NCBI RefSeq assembly: GCF_030814315.1
Contig: NZ_JAUSUV010000006.1
Span: forward strand, 186,001 to 250,000
DNA length: 64,000 bases
Reading direction: 5' to 3'
Origin: Croceifilum oryzae
Lineage (GTDB): Bacteria > Bacillota > Bacilli > Thermoactinomycetales > Thermoactinomycetaceae
This document shows positions 47,491 through 56,665 of this stretch, piece by piece. Within the stretch, counting starts at the first letter, position 1. Every line of letters begins with the position of its first letter. The notes under the pieces are model-generated. The model was not told the origin of the DNA, made no database searches, and saw nothing but the letters and a program-made list of their open reading frames with translations. The position numbers and the translations under genes are program-made.

Positions 47491-47967
47491 ATGGTATCTG
47501 TACTATTCGTCTGCTTAGGAAACATATGTCGCTCTCCAATGGCAGAAGCAATATTTCGTCATTATGTAATCGAAGAAGGCCTTGAAAATGAAATCCACAT
47601 CGATTCTGCTGGCACAGGAGACTGGCATATAGGCGAACCACCCCATCAGGGAACGATGTTGAAACTAAAAGAGTATGGAATTTCTTCACAAGGAATCTAC
47701 GCACGCCAAGTGAAACAGAATGACTTCGATCAATTCCAATGGATCGTCGGCATGGACACATCCAATGTAGAGAACCTACATAAAATCGCCCAAACCACAC
47801 ATTCACACGTGTACCCATTTATCCAATTCATCCCCGGCACCGCCTATGAAGGCGTCCCAGATCCTTGGTACACAGGCAACTTCCAAGAAACTTATGACCT
47901 CGTCCAACAAGGGTGTAAGAATTTGCTAAACGAGATCGTAACAAAGCATGGATTAAGCAAGAAATGA
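47491..47967 (+). CDS. Low-molecular-weight protein-tyrosine phosphatase
   Basis: A 158-residue cytoplasmic phosphatase. The P-loop VCLGNICRSPMAE (CX5R with Cys8-type nucleophile) is at the N-terminus, and the general-acid Asp sits in VPDPWYTGNF. It is similar to B. subtilis YfkJ. Start ATG 47491 follows AAAGGAG at nine bases. It is a single gene, divergent from pheB. Confidence 0.93.
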   Translation: MVSVLFVCLGNICRSPMAEAIFRHYVIEEGLENEIHIDSAGTGDWHIGEPPHQGTMLKLKEYGISSQGIYARQVKQNDFDQFQWIVGMDTSNVENLHKIAQTTHSHVYPFIQFIPGTAYEGVPDPWYTGNFQETYDLVQQGCKNLLNEIVTKHGLSKK

Positions 47968-48171
47968 ACCTGCAGAATGTCCTTTGCTAGCTAAACACCT
48001 GACAGAATCGAATTATGGCGACCCATCTTCATAAGCTTACTATTGAAGTAGGCATATTTAAGCTAATCGATCAAACAAGATTTTCAGAGTCGATTATCCA
48101 ACAAAATGGTTAATCAGCAAGTCTGCTATGAAAGCAAACACTCTACCAATAATCGGAACAGACTAGAGGCG

Positions 48172-48355
48172 ATGTATCTGACCACTGCGATGTTAGCGAG
48201 CCTGCTTAGCGTAGTCCTTCGAAGTAATGGCGTTTTGTGGCAATGTCTGAGCGAGTTCTTCGCGAGTTTTGCCACTTGCCCGAAGCGAAGAGGACGAAGC
48301 GACTTGCTTTTCCACATCTTCACAGGCTCACTATTTGAGCTGTGGTCAGATACAT
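48172..48355 (+). repeat. Copy A of a ~184-bp element with perfect 14-bp terminal inverted repeats
   Basis: ATGTATCTGACCAC at 48172-48185 is exactly complementary to GTGGTCAGATACAT at 48342-48355, and GAGCCTG/CAGGCTC just inside extends the pairing, so the whole unit can fold into a long hairpin. A further internal stem is GTGGCAA/TTGCCAC. A diverged copy lies inverted at 44586-44768. It carries no conserved reading frame and no obvious target-site duplication. The rest of the 47968-48442 gap holds nothing I recognise. Confidence 0.8.
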
Positions 48356-48442
48356 GCCCCATTCTTGCTCCATTCAACAAAACCAAATAAACCAAGCCCT
48401 CAAAGCAACAAGAGCTTGGTCCCACCTCATCTCACTAAATCC

Positions 48443-48727
48443 CTAACCTAACTTATAACTCATCCCATATCCACCCTGCGGATACACCCACTCAATATTA
48501 TAAGCTGGACAAGCAATCCGACACGTCCCACATTCAATACAGTTCTCATACGCAACCGTCGTGATCTTTTGGCTAGGATCCCAATCATACACATCAGCCG
48601 GGCAAAAAAAGTTACAATCCTTCGTCGTACAGTCGACACAAACATCTGTTGCTTTGATCGTCAGATGCGAAACATCATCACATTTAAAACGAATCGTATA
48701 CAGTTTATCCGAAAGATTTTGACTCAT
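48443..48727 (-). CDS. fixX: Ferredoxin-like protein FixX
   Basis: A 94-residue iron-sulfur subunit. The C-terminal cluster motif CIECGTCRIACP is complete, and the N-terminal CVDCTTKDCNFFCPADVYDW retains the second Cys set in altered spacing, as in FixX. It passes electrons between FixC and quinone or ferredoxin. Its ATG overlaps the fixC stop by four bases. It is the last gene of fixABCX. Confidence 0.9.
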   Translation of the reverse strand: MSQNLSDKLYTIRFKCDDVSHLTIKATDVCVDCTTKDCNFFCPADVYDWDPSQKITTVAYENCIECGTCRIACPAYNIEWVYPQGGYGMSYKLG

Positions 48728-50034
48728 CCGTTCATCGACCTCCAGCCCTTATAGCCTAATTTTAATAAATTGATCATCCCACCAGCCGCTTCTTTTACTC
48801 TCCGAACCGCATACTTCTGCTTCTCTGCTTTCGGTATTCCATCTACTAAGAACATATTATATGCCGCATCATTTAGTGCTCTCGGCAACCTGCTAAACAA
48901 CAATTCGGGGTCTTCCTCTTTTAAAAGCTGATGCATCCCCTTGTATTTCTGTAAATCCTTCATGATGAATGATGCCTTGACTGACTCATCATACATACGA
49001 AGACTACTAGCTGAGAAATCCTCTTTTGTCTTAGCGGCTATAATCGCTTCTCCCGCCAAACGACCTGACGACATGGCTAAGTTTGTACCTTCGCGGTGAA
49101 CAAAGTTAACCAATTGGGCGGCATCCCCTACCAAACACCATCCATCTCCCGACAATGGAGGTACAGAATAATAACCTCCTTCTGGGATTAGATGACCTGA
49201 GTATTCTAACGTCTCTCCACCTTGAATCAACTTTCGAATCATCGGGTGTTGCTTGACGGATTCCAAGATTTGATAAGGCTTCATTCGCTTATCACGCAGA
49301 TGATCTACCATCACCCCAACTCCCAGAGAAATGGTTTCTTTGTTGGTGTATAAGAAGCCCATCCCAGCCATCCCAAGTGATGTTTCGCCCATAAATTCGA
49401 TCGTAACACCTTCGTTGCCCTCAACCTGAAATCGATCTTGAATCTTCTCACTCGGAAGCGCGATGATTTCTTTCACGGCCAGCGAGACTTCATCTGTTTT
49501 CCACTCTCTATGAACACCTAGAGCTTTTCCTAGTAAGGAGTTCACTCCGTCTGCGATGACAACTACATCCGCATATAAATCTCCATCATCCCGGTCCGTC
49601 TTTACTCCGACCACTCGATTTCCTTCTCGAATCACATCTAACGCTACGGTTTGATAAATGGGCAGGGCCCCTGCTTCTACTGCTTTATTGGCAAACCATT
49701 GGTCAAATTTAACCCGCAATCCTGTAAAACAATTAAACGGATCTTTATATGCCTCATTTCGGTGACCAAAGGTAACCATAGACTCCTTGCTCATCATCCA
49801 AATTCGTTGCTCAATAATATTACGCTCCATCGGGAAATTTCGTTCTTTCCAAAATTCTGGAACCAACTCTTCAACCTGTTTTCGGTATAGAACGCCACCA
49901 AAGATATTCTTAGCCCCAGGGAATTCACCACGCTCTAGCAACACCACACTAAGCCCAGCTCTTGCCATCGTGAGTGCTGCTGCTGTACCTCCTGGCCCTG
50001 CGCCCACTACTATCGCATCAAATTTTTCGTTCAC
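48724..50034 (-). CDS. fixC: Electron-transfer flavoprotein-quinone oxidoreductase FixC
   Basis: A 436-residue FAD flavoprotein of the ETF-QO family. The N-terminal dinucleotide motif VVGAGPGGTAAALTMARAG, the middle ADGVNSLLGKALG and the C-terminal WCLVGDAAQLVNFVHREGTN are the three FAD contacts. In FixABCX it receives electrons from FixAB and reduces quinone. Start GTG 50034 has AGAGGAGTG upstream. Coupled to fixX. Confidence 0.93.
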   Translation of the reverse strand: MNEKFDAIVVGAGPGGTAAALTMARAGLSVVLLERGEFPGAKNIFGGVLYRKQVEELVPEFWKERNFPMERNIIEQRIWMMSKESMVTFGHRNEAYKDPFNCFTGLRVKFDQWFANKAVEAGALPIYQTVALDVIREGNRVVGVKTDRDDGDLYADVVVIADGVNSLLGKALGVHREWKTDEVSLAVKEIIALPSEKIQDRFQVEGNEGVTIEFMGETSLGMAGMGFLYTNKETISLGVGVMVDHLRDKRMKPYQILESVKQHPMIRKLIQGGETLEYSGHLIPEGGYYSVPPLSGDGWCLVGDAAQLVNFVHREGTNLAMSSGRLAGEAIIAAKTKEDFSASSLRMYDESVKASFIMKDLQKYKGMHQLLKEEDPELLFSRLPRALNDAAYNMFLVDGIPKAEKQKYAVRRVKEAAGGMINLLKLGYKGWRSMNG

Positions 50035-50087
50035 TTGCGATCACTCCTCTGCTTCTTATCTCGAAATCCTACTACTTCTGATTTTGA

Positions 50088-51155
50088 TTACACTTTGAAA
50101 GCCATAGTGGGATCTTCTTTCGCCGCTTTTCTCTTTTTTACCTCTGCGGTGATCGCAGGAACAATTTGAAACAAATCCCCAACAATGCCATAGTGAGCAA
50201 ACTGAAAAATAGGTGCATTTTCATCCTTGTTAATCGCAATGATCACATCTGAACCAGCCATCCCTACTGTATGTTGCACCGCTCCAGAGATTCCAATCGC
50301 AAAGTATAACTTCGGTCGCACGGTATATCCTGTCTGGCCAACCTGATGCTCATGAGCAATCCAACCCGCATCGACACAAGCACGACTCGCTCCAACCTGT
50401 CCACCTAGCTCATCAGCCAGTTCCTTCAGTAGACGGAACGGTTCGATGCCTCCGAGCCCACGCCCTCCTGACACGATGATCTCTGCTTCTTCCAAGTTCA
50501 CGGTCCCAGTCTGCTCGATAAAGTTAACAACTTCTGTCGCAATCTGCTCTCCTTCTGTCGGATTGGCGATGAGTACAATCTCCCCCTTTCTCTCTGGATC
50601 ACGTGGCAAAGCTTGAAAGACTCCCGCCCGAGCTGTTGCCATCTGTGGTCGATATTGTTTACACAGAATCGTAGCCATCATTTTCTCAGAAAAAGCCGGC
50701 CGACTTGCTAGTAGTAGCCGGGATGGGTGCGGCTCCACATCCAATTCAGTCGTATCAGCGGTTAATCCAGTCGGAAGATGAGTCGCGATCGCTCCCGCCA
50801 AATCTCTCCCTGTTCCCGTAGCGCCAAACAGACAAATCTCAGGCTTATGCTCTTCGATCAGCTTTAAGGTAATGCGGCTATAGGGCCTAGTCCGATAATC
50901 CTGAAGTTCGGGACCTTGGCAGAGGAAGACACGATCTGCTCCATAATAAATTGCCTCATCTGCTAGGTGATCCACTTGGTCTCCAATGACAAATGCCATT
51001 AAAGGAACTTCTAACTTATCTGCTAATTTTTTTCCAGCGCCAAGCAACTGCCAAGATACTTTCTTCGCAGTTCCACTACGTTGCTCTACAAAAACGAGAA
51101 CCCCACGATACTGAGACCAATCTGGCATCTGCTCATTGTTTTGCTCCGTTGACAT
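50088..51155 (-). CDS. fixB: Electron-transfer flavoprotein alpha subunit FixB
   Basis: A 355-residue FAD-binding ETF alpha subunit. The C-terminal FAD domain is clear: GGRGLGGIEPFRLLKELADE, QVGASRACVDAGW, QVGQTGYTVRPKLYFAIGIS and SDVIIAINKDENAPIF. The extended N-terminus (NNEQMPDWSQYRGVLVFVEQ) is the Fix-type leader, longer than housekeeping EtfA. It forms the bifurcating heterodimer with FixA. Confidence 0.93.
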   Translation of the reverse strand: MSTEQNNEQMPDWSQYRGVLVFVEQRSGTAKKVSWQLLGAGKKLADKLEVPLMAFVIGDQVDHLADEAIYYGADRVFLCQGPELQDYRTRPYSRITLKLIEEHKPEICLFGATGTGRDLAGAIATHLPTGLTADTTELDVEPHPSRLLLASRPAFSEKMMATILCKQYRPQMATARAGVFQALPRDPERKGEIVLIANPTEGEQIATEVVNFIEQTGTVNLEEAEIIVSGGRGLGGIEPFRLLKELADELGGQVGASRACVDAGWIAHEHQVGQTGYTVRPKLYFAIGISGAVQHTVGMAGSDVIIAINKDENAPIFQFAHYGIVGDLFQIVPAITAEVKKRKAAKEDPTMAFKV

Positions 51156-51168
51156 CGTTTCTCCTCCT

Positions 51169-52002
51169 TCAAGCCCAACCTAATTTCTGAGCTAATTCAC
51201 TACCCCACAACTTCTCCATCAGTTGCTCTGCTATTTGCTCCGGAGCAACACCTGCAATCTTCTCTCCATTCACTTTCCGAACCTCTGGAACCCATGTCTT
51301 ACTTACAATAGTAGGAGATCCTTTTAAACCAATCTTGCTGATTTCAATGTCAGGAAAATCATTGGTTGTCCAGACTGTAGGCTTAAATCTCGCCGCTCGA
51401 ATCATCCCAGGCATAGGAGCCCTTCGAACTTTATTTAACTCCTTTAGCGCAGTTATCAGTACCGGAAAGGAGGTCTCAACCACTTCAATCCCGTCTTCTA
51501 ACTTACGCTCCACACGAACACGGCGCTTCTCTGGATCCACATGGATCACTTTCCCTACATAAGTAAGCTGCTCTAGATCTAAACGACATGCAATCCCTGG
51601 ACCCACCTGACCTGTATCTCCATCCAGTGTCTGCTTTCCACAGAACACCATATCAATGGCCCCAAACTCTTCAGCTACTTTTTCTAATGTTTTTGCTAAC
51701 ACATACGATGTTGCAAGAGTATCTGCTCCTGCAAATTTACGATCTGTGACCAATACAGCTCTATCCGCTCCGAGTGAGATACATTCTTTGAGGGATTTTT
51801 CTGCAGGAGGAGGTCCCATTGTGACCACTGTAACGCATGCTCCTAGTTCATCTTTAATCCTCAGTGCTTCCTCTAATCCGTGTAGATCATAGAAGTTTAC
51901 GATACTTGGGACGCCTTGGCGGATTAAGGTATTCGTAACTGGGTCGATCCGGATCTCTCTACTGTCTGGAACCTGCTTGATGCAAACAACGATATGTAGC
52001 AT
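51169..52002 (-). CDS. fixA: Electron-transfer flavoprotein beta subunit FixA
   Basis: A 277-residue ETF beta subunit, first gene of fixABCX. The N-terminal CIKQVPDSREIRIDP, the bifurcating-type DRKFAGADTLATSYVLA and GKQTLDGDTGQVGPGIA and the C-terminal signature region KELNKVRRAPMPGMIRAA are visible. It should bind NADH and the bifurcating FAD. Start ATG 52002 follows TTGGAGGT. No nif genes are present, so a role in ferredoxin supply for other reductions is likely (inference). Confidence 0.93.
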   Translation of the reverse strand: MLHIVVCIKQVPDSREIRIDPVTNTLIRQGVPSIVNFYDLHGLEEALRIKDELGACVTVVTMGPPPAEKSLKECISLGADRAVLVTDRKFAGADTLATSYVLAKTLEKVAEEFGAIDMVFCGKQTLDGDTGQVGPGIACRLDLEQLTYVGKVIHVDPEKRRVRVERKLEDGIEVVETSFPVLITALKELNKVRRAPMPGMIRAARFKPTVWTTNDFPDIEISKIGLKGSPTIVSKTWVPEVRKVNGEKIAGVAPEQIAEQLMEKLWGSELAQKLGWA

Positions 52003-52044
52003 TTGGCTACCTCCAATTTACGCATTGGGTATGAGTGGATGAAA

Positions 52045-52407
52045 TCAGGCTCGTTGCATACGAGATAAACGATTCATCTCATGAATAAATAACTTCTTCG
52101 TCAATACATCCCGCTTTGAGTGACTTACCAAAATTTGTGATATTTTGAACGCAATCTCAAACGGGTGAAGGACTTCTGTCTCAAAAAAAGGGCTCAGATA
52201 CCAAAACGGTTTCTCAGGGCAGGTTGGATAAACAGATACCTTCCATCCTCGTTCATGCTTTCTTTCACACCAAATAAGTGCAATTAACCAATGAGTTACT
52301 CCTTCATAGATAGCACCTTCGCCTCGAAACAACGTTCCTTTGTCATGAACGCCAATCGAGACCGCTTTCTTATCATAAAAATCCATTAAAAGGGGTAACT
52401 CGTTCAT
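52045..52407 (-). CDS. Hypothetical protein, 120 residues
   Basis: A soluble protein without signal peptide, rich in aromatic residues (GWKVSVYPTCPEKPFWYLSP) and with a basic helical C-terminus (HEMNRLSRMQRA). Start ATG 52407 has GGAGGGAG upstream, so expression is likely. It lies 42 bp upstream of fixA in the same orientation and may be the first gene of that transcript. I do not recognise the family. Confidence 0.6.
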   Translation of the reverse strand: MNELPLLMDFYDKKAVSIGVHDKGTLFRGEGAIYEGVTHWLIALIWCERKHERGWKVSVYPTCPEKPFWYLSPFFETEVLHPFEIAFKISQILVSHSKRDVLTKKLFIHEMNRLSRMQRA

Positions 52408-52673
52408 CCGCTCTCCCTCCGATCAAAAATAATAATCACTATAACCATACTATTCAGTTTTTAGTTGATTAATCCAACCACAAACTCTACTACTAGCTTT
52501 GATCAAAAGGTACAAAGAACGAAGGAAACAGCTTGTTCGTTTGATATGTTTCCTATTGAAGGAAGATTCAGGCACACACTATACATCTATTTTACACTAA
52601 ATTCACGCTATAATTAACAGAAGATATCATTATTTTTGAATTAGCAGTTTATAATCCCTGCTAGAGGGGATAA
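52408..52673. other. AT-rich intergenic region without a recognised gene
   Basis: This stretch between obg and the 52045 gene shows no convincing reading frame, RNA or repeat. It must hold the promoter of the fix transcript. A candidate on the minus strand is TTGGAT with TAGTAT about 19 bases apart near 52455-52485, which is weak. Confidence 0.4.
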
Positions 52674-52702
52674 AAAATAGACTATCCCAAATTGGAATAG
52701 CC
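52674..52702 (-). terminator. Terminator of the rplU-obg operon
   Basis: A short stem CTATTCC/GGGATAG (minus strand, one G-U) followed by a T-rich tail ending TTTTTT at 52674-52679, 14 bases past the obg stop. Confidence 0.65.
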
Positions 52703-52715
52703 CATCTCCTATTGA

Positions 52716-54026
52716 TCAATCAACGTAGTCCAGGTTTTCCGTAAACTCGAACTCCATTTCACCAATTCGAATGGTGCTTCCTTCTTCCGCGCCACGTTGC
52801 CGCAACTCGGCTTCCACACCCATATCTTTCATAATTTTACTAAAGCGCATCAGTCCGTCATGATAATTAAAGTTTGTCATCAAGATTAATTTTTCAATCT
52901 GAGTACCCTCTACGACAAAAACTTCATTCTCTTTCCGGATCGTAAATGGAACCTCTGGTGCTTCTGCTTTATAAAGTTTACGCCCTACTGGTCCAGTTGA
53001 AACTTCCTCAGGTTGATTGGCAATCTCTTCTTCGACTTTGTCTAACAGATTAGCAGCAGCAAACAATAGCTCACGGAGTCCCTTCCTTGTCACAGAAGAA
53101 ATAGGGAAAACAGGCACATCTTTGCCTAACTGCTCCTTGAAAAACTCCAACTGCTCCTCTGCATCTGGAAGATCCATCTTATTAGCCGCAATGATTTGTG
53201 GACGCTTCTCCAAATCCTGATTATATAGAACCAACTCTTTATTAATTTGCAGGTAATCTTCGTATGGATCTCTACCTTCTGAGCCTGCCATATCAATCAC
53301 ATGGATGATCACTTTCGTACGCTCCACATGACGTAAGAATTGGTGTCCGAGTCCAACCCCTTCATGAGCTCCTTCGATCAAACCCGGAAGGTCTGCCATG
53401 ACAAAACTACGACCATCTTCTACCTGAACCACTCCTAAGTTAGGAGCAATCGTGGTAAAGTGATAAGCCCCGATTTTCGGACGAGCGGCAGAAACAACAG
53501 AAAGCATCGTCGATTTCCCGACACTTGGATAGCCAACTAGCCCAATATCAGCTAGTAGTTTCAATTCTAATTCGATCCAACGCTCTACTCCTGGCTCACC
53601 GTTTTCCGATATGGCAGGAGCTGGGTTGACTGGCGTAGCAAATCGCATATTTCCTTTTCCGCCACGCCCACCTTTTACGATGACCGCTTCTTGACCGTGT
53701 GCCACTAAGTCAGCAATCAACTCTCCTGTTTCGGCATCTCGCACCACAGTCCCTGGAGGCACCCTTACAATTTTATCATCTGCACTTGCCCCATGCTGTG
53801 CCTTACTACGTCCTGGTTCGCCTGGTTCGGCCTTAAAGTGACGTTGGTAACGAAAATCCATCAATGTACGCAGACCTTCGTCTACTCGAAAGATGATATC
53901 GCCGCCATTGCCTCCATCGCCACCAGCTGGTCCACCATTCGGGACATATTTTTCACGACGAAAGGCAACTTGCCCACGACCGCCATCTCCGCCTTTTACA
54001 TAAATCTTGACCTGATCTACAAACAC
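52716..54026 (-). CDS. obg: GTPase Obg/CgtA
   Basis: A 436-residue ribosome-assembly and sporulation-linked GTPase. The glycine-rich Obg fold ([20 protein letters not shown]) occupies residues 1-158. The G domain has G1 [10 protein letters not shown]3 [20 protein letters not shown] and ISS(V) motifs, followed by the C-terminal OCT domain (from about 345). GTG 54026 gives the family N-terminus [13 protein letters not shown] and has GGTGA five bases upstream, so I prefer it over GTG 54035. In B. subtilis Obg interacts with the Spo0 phosphorelay and sigma-B control. It lies downstream of spo0B as there. Confidence 0.96.
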   Translation of the reverse strand: MFVDQVKIYVKGGDGGRGQVAFRREKYVPNGGPAGGDGGNGGDIIFRVDEGLRTLMDFRYQRHFKAEPGEPGRSKAQHGASADDKIVRVPPGTVVRDAETGELIADLVAHGQEAVIVKGGRGGKGNMRFATPVNPAPAISENGEPGVERWIELELKLLADIGLVGYPSVGKSTMLSVVSAARPKIGAYHFTTIAPNLGVVQVEDGRSFVMADLPGLIEGAHEGVGLGHQFLRHVERTKVIIHVIDMAGSEGRDPYEDYLQINKELVLYNQDLEKRPQIIAANKMDLPDAEEQLEFFKEQLGKDVPVFPISSVTRKGLRELLFAAANLLDKVEEEIANQPEEVSTGPVGRKLYKAEAPEVPFTIRKENEVFVVEGTQIEKLILMTNFNYHDGLMRFSKIMKDMGVEAELRQRGAEEGSTIRIGEMEFEFTENLDYVD

Positions 54027-54051
54027 GTTCTTCACCGTCCTATGTACAGTG

Positions 54052-54777
54052 TCACCAAATATGCTGGATAATCATTCTTTGCTTTTTTCTAGAAAGGGAA
54101 ATTTTCCCTCCCAATTTACTAACTCGTTCTTCTAAACGATCCCAAGCATCAGTTACAGGAAGCACAATCCTCTTATGATCATAATCGTATACTTCAAATG
54201 TCACATATACGACTTGCTCCTCTTCTGATAAAGTAAGCTGGATTTGCGCCCAATCATACTTACCTTGTCCAACCTGATCGAACCAATCCGCTACACTTTT
54301 AATCATTTGTAGCAAATCCTCTTCCTCTGGCATGGAGATGCGAATATCTTTACTGATATCCACATGCCACTTCCAATTGGTATGCTCGACCCCGATGGTC
54401 AAAAGAAAAGTTGCTAATAAAGGAGATTGAAACACGCCAATATGCTTCTCTTTATTTACGTCTTCTGCTAATTTCTTTAGATATCTATAATGTTCTTCTT
54501 CTTTCTTCATCTGGAGAAAAAAGATCATCATCTGTATATGATTTGCCCAATCATGGCGAATTCGACTCAAAATTTTTTTTAGCTTCTCTGCTTGGGCTGT
54601 CTCTCTCTTGGTTTCGAGCTTATACCGAATCATAAAAGCACCCAAAAGCCAGCTTAAGAGTGCTAAGGTAAGGTACACTAAATCCACCCAGCTCTCCCAA
54701 GTTACGATCGTCCAACTTATGAATACTATACCCAATGGTAAAAAAGGCAAAATGATTTCTTTCATTCGCTCTACCAA
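54052..54777 (-). CDS. spo0B: Spo0B-like sporulation phosphotransferase with membrane anchor
   Basis: About 241 residues. The phospho-acceptor motif [13 protein letters not shown] (His near residue 75) begins a helical-hairpin dimerisation region, followed by a degenerate ATPase-like domain, as in Spo0B, which relays phosphate from Spo0F to Spo0A. Unlike B. subtilis Spo0B (192 residues, soluble), the N-terminus carries two hydrophobic helices (about 8-27 and 31-50). TTG 54777 is preferred, with GAGAGGAGA nine bases upstream; the frame continues to 54867 without an SD. The rpmA-spo0B-obg context supports the name. Confidence 0.83.
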   Translation of the reverse strand: MVERMKEIILPFLPLGIVFISWTIVTWESWVDLVYLTLALLSWLLGAFMIRYKLETKRETAQAEKLKKILSRIRHDWANHIQMMIFFLQMKKEEEHYRYLKKLAEDVNKEKHIGVFQSPLLATFLLTIGVEHTNWKWHVDISKDIRISMPEEEDLLQMIKSVADWFDQVGQGKYDWAQIQLTLSEEEQVVYVTFEVYDYDHKRIVLPVTDAWDRLEERVSKLGGKISLSRKKQRMIIQHIW

Positions 54778-54933
54778 GATCGCCCGTCTCCTCTCAACTA
54801 CTTCTCTTCTATCTCCCAAAGCTTGTACATGTAAAAAATTGTACTCTAAATTTACAATATTCGCCACAATCTAGAGCAAATAAATCGAAATATAGCAAGG
54901 AGAGCGAGATTTTGTCGAGAATCGAGGGCAATG

Positions 54934-54961
54934 AAAAACCCTGACCGTTCTAGGCCAGGGT
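54934..54961 (-). terminator. Hairpin after rpmA
   Basis: A 9-bp stem ACCCTGGCC/GGTCAGGGT (minus strand, one mismatch) followed by TTTTT. It would partly separate rplU-prp-rpmA from spo0B-obg. Confidence 0.65.
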
Positions 54962-54975
54962 AATATTCCGAACCA

Positions 54976-55284
54976 TTAAGCTTGAGTAGCAGCTACTTCT
55001 TGCTCAACTTTTGGATAAATGCTTACACGTTTGCGGTCACGACCCAAACGCTCAAACTTCACGATACCGTGTGCTGTTGCAAACAAGGTATCATCTCCAC
55101 CACGTCCAACGTTCAAACCTGGATAGATTTTAGTACCACGTTGACGAACGAGGATGTTCCCAGCAAGTACGAACTGACCATCAGCACGCTTCACACCAAG
55201 GCGTTTGGATCTACTGTCACGACCGTTCTTTGTAGAACCTACCCCTTTTTTCGATGCGAAGGCTTGTAGATTTAGTTTAAGCAT
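54976..55284 (-). CDS. rpmA: 50S ribosomal protein L27 (with cleavable N-terminus)
   Basis: A 102-residue ribosomal protein reaching the peptidyl-transferase centre. Body motifs [18 protein letters not shown] and [20 protein letters not shown] are typical. The Firmicutes-type leader [10 protein letters not shown] precedes SKKGVGS; it must be removed by Prp, whose gene is next door. ATG 55284 follows GAGGTGG; three extra codons upstream are unlikely to be used. Confidence 0.97.
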   Translation of the reverse strand: MLKLNLQAFASKKGVGSTKNGRDSRSKRLGVKRADGQFVLAGNILVRQRGTKIYPGLNVGRGGDDTLFATAHGIVKFERLGRDRKRVSIYPKVEQEVAATQA

Positions 55285-55310
55285 GTATTCCACCTCTTTT
55301 CGATTATGAG

Positions 55311-55640
55311 TTATTTGCTAATCCACTTTACGTATTTCGGATACGAATCAGCAATCTGTTCGAGCGAAATCACCATAGCTTCGACAAGCAAGGCAATCTT
55401 CTGTCCCACTTCAGGAGCAAGTCCCTCTGGAATGCGAAGATCTACTTTCCCATCGCCATCGTCAGGTTGATGCACGATCACACCCGTTAAGGTCTCAATG
55501 GCATTTACCTGACCAAAAACGATGCCTGAAACGGCTGCACAAACAATATCAGATCCGTGCTCTGCAAAGTTAGCGTGACCGGTTACAAGTACTCGCCTAA
55601 CATCACCATGGTTGTTTCGTTCAATCCGTATTCGAATCAT
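55311..55640 (-). CDS. prp: Ribosomal-processing cysteine protease Prp
   Basis: A 109-residue protease (YsxB family) that trims the N-terminus of L27. The catalytic His and Cys lie in [20 protein letters not shown] (His near 21, Cys near 33). The start shares one base with the rplU stop (TAATG), and rpmA, its substrate gene, follows 26 bp later. The conserved order rplU-prp-rpmA is intact. Confidence 0.95.
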   Translation of the reverse strand: MIRIRIERNNHGDVRRVLVTGHANFAEHGSDIVCAAVSGIVFGQVNAIETLTGVIVHQPDDGDGKVDLRIPEGLAPEVGQKIALLVEAMVISLEQIADSYPKYVKWISK

Positions 55641-55951
55641 TAAGCTTCAATGTTTTCGATTACGACTTTAGTAAATGGCTGACGATGGCCTTGTTTTTTC
55701 TTGTAATTTTTCTTCGGCTTGTATTTGAACACCGTGATTTTTTTACCACGACCGTGTTTTACCACTTTACCGGTTACTTTTGCATTTGCAACGATTGGAG
55801 CACCGACAACAGTTTCACCGTTTTTGTTAACGAGAAGAACTTTGTCAAAAGTTACTACTTCACCTTCAGCTGCTTCCAACTTCTCGATGAATAGAACTCC
55901 GTCTTTCTCCACACGATATTGTTTACCACCAGTTTCGATCAAAGCGTACAT
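55640..55951 (-). CDS. rplU: 50S ribosomal protein L21
   Basis: A 103-residue ribosomal protein. The N-terminus [20 protein letters not shown] and the C-terminal [20 protein letters not shown] are diagnostic. Start ATG 55951 follows GAGGAGGG. It is the first gene of the rplU-prp-rpmA operon, preceded by a structured leader and a strong promoter. Confidence 0.98.
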   Translation of the reverse strand: MYALIETGGKQYRVEKDGVLFIEKLEAAEGEVVTFDKVLLVNKNGETVVGAPIVANAKVTGKVVKHGRGKKITVFKYKPKKNYKKKQGHRQPFTKVVIENIEA

Positions 55952-55957
55952 AGTTTA

Positions 55958-56072
55958 CCCTCCTCTTTATCAGGACTCGCCAAGGTACGGAAAGGGTATA
56001 TGCCCTATTTACAATCCGATCCTGCGCGGTATCGTTAGCGTTACACAAATCGAACGCTTAACATACAAGCGC
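55958..56072 (-). ncRNA. Probable L21 leader (autoregulatory mRNA structure)
   Basis: The ~115-nt transcribed leader of rplU has the features of the L21_leader family of Bacillales. It has a stem-rich region, GGGCATATACCC-type pairing, and the conserved 3' part CCTTGGCGAGTCCTGATA just before the SD. It presumably lets L21 repress its own operon. Assignment is from remembered consensus, not a covariance search. Confidence 0.6.
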
Positions 56073-56073
56073 T

Positions 56074-56102
56074 ATCTTACCATAGCTGGTGCTTAGTGTC
56101 AA
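56074..56102 (-). promoter_or_regulatory. Sigma-A promoter of rplU
   Basis: On the minus strand: -35 TTGACA (56102-56097), 17-bp spacer, -10 TAAGAT (56079-56074). The -35 is perfect and the spacing ideal, as expected for a ribosomal protein operon. Confidence 0.8.
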
Positions 56103-56120
56103 ACGGTCTTACACTGTAGA

Positions 56121-56543
56121 TCAACGCATAAAAACACCACAGGAAACGATGAACAGGAGGATATCTACAACAAGCAGAATGATCGTTCCTTTCACAATCC
56201 AAGAACTAAATCTGTTTAGCGAAGCCAGATGATTAACAAACGCATAAGCAACCGAACAAATAAGTCCTGTAATGGCAAAACTCCATTGCCCGATTATGCC
56301 TGCCGATAAAATACCCCCGATAGCATGTAAGACATACGATACAACTCGGGAGTATTTCTCCGTCTTACTAGCTATCCAATCTGCCAGTAACGATACTGGT
56401 AATCCATAGATAAAGTAAAACGGATATATATACAGAGACAGAAAGAATATAAAATCAAGATTAAAATGACTTTCTGGACCACTTATAATCAGTACCGTAA
56501 CAAGCGATAGAAACAGAGAAACAAATAGCTTTCTAACGAACAT
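56121..56543 (-). CDS. Multi-spanning membrane protein, function unknown
   Basis: A 140-residue hydrophobic protein with about four membrane helices (near 5-22, 30-52, 66-100 as one or two, and 115-137) and one basic cytoplasmic loop (SKTEKYSR). Start ATG 56543 follows GGAGGAGG. It lies just upstream of the rplU promoter in the same orientation but is not part of the conserved ribosomal operon. I do not recognise the family. Confidence 0.6.
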   Translation of the reverse strand: MFVRKLFVSLFLSLVTVLIISGPESHFNLDFIFFLSLYIYPFYFIYGLPVSLLADWIASKTEKYSRVVSYVLHAIGGILSAGIIGQWSFAITGLICSVAYAFVNHLASLNRFSSWIVKGTIILLVVDILLFIVSCGVFMR

Positions 56544-56665
56544 AATCTTCCTCCTCCAAGTTCACATTTTCAGGAATCAGTTTCATTGACTGGTTAAATG
56601 TCATCTCTCATTTATATTTTAAACATTTATAATTTATTATCTATTGAGACATTGTGCATTTATTA

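Noticed and set aside
48106-48390. 94-residue reading frame over element copy A
   Set aside because: Same reason: similarity to the other copy is at DNA level and breaks by frame; no SD.
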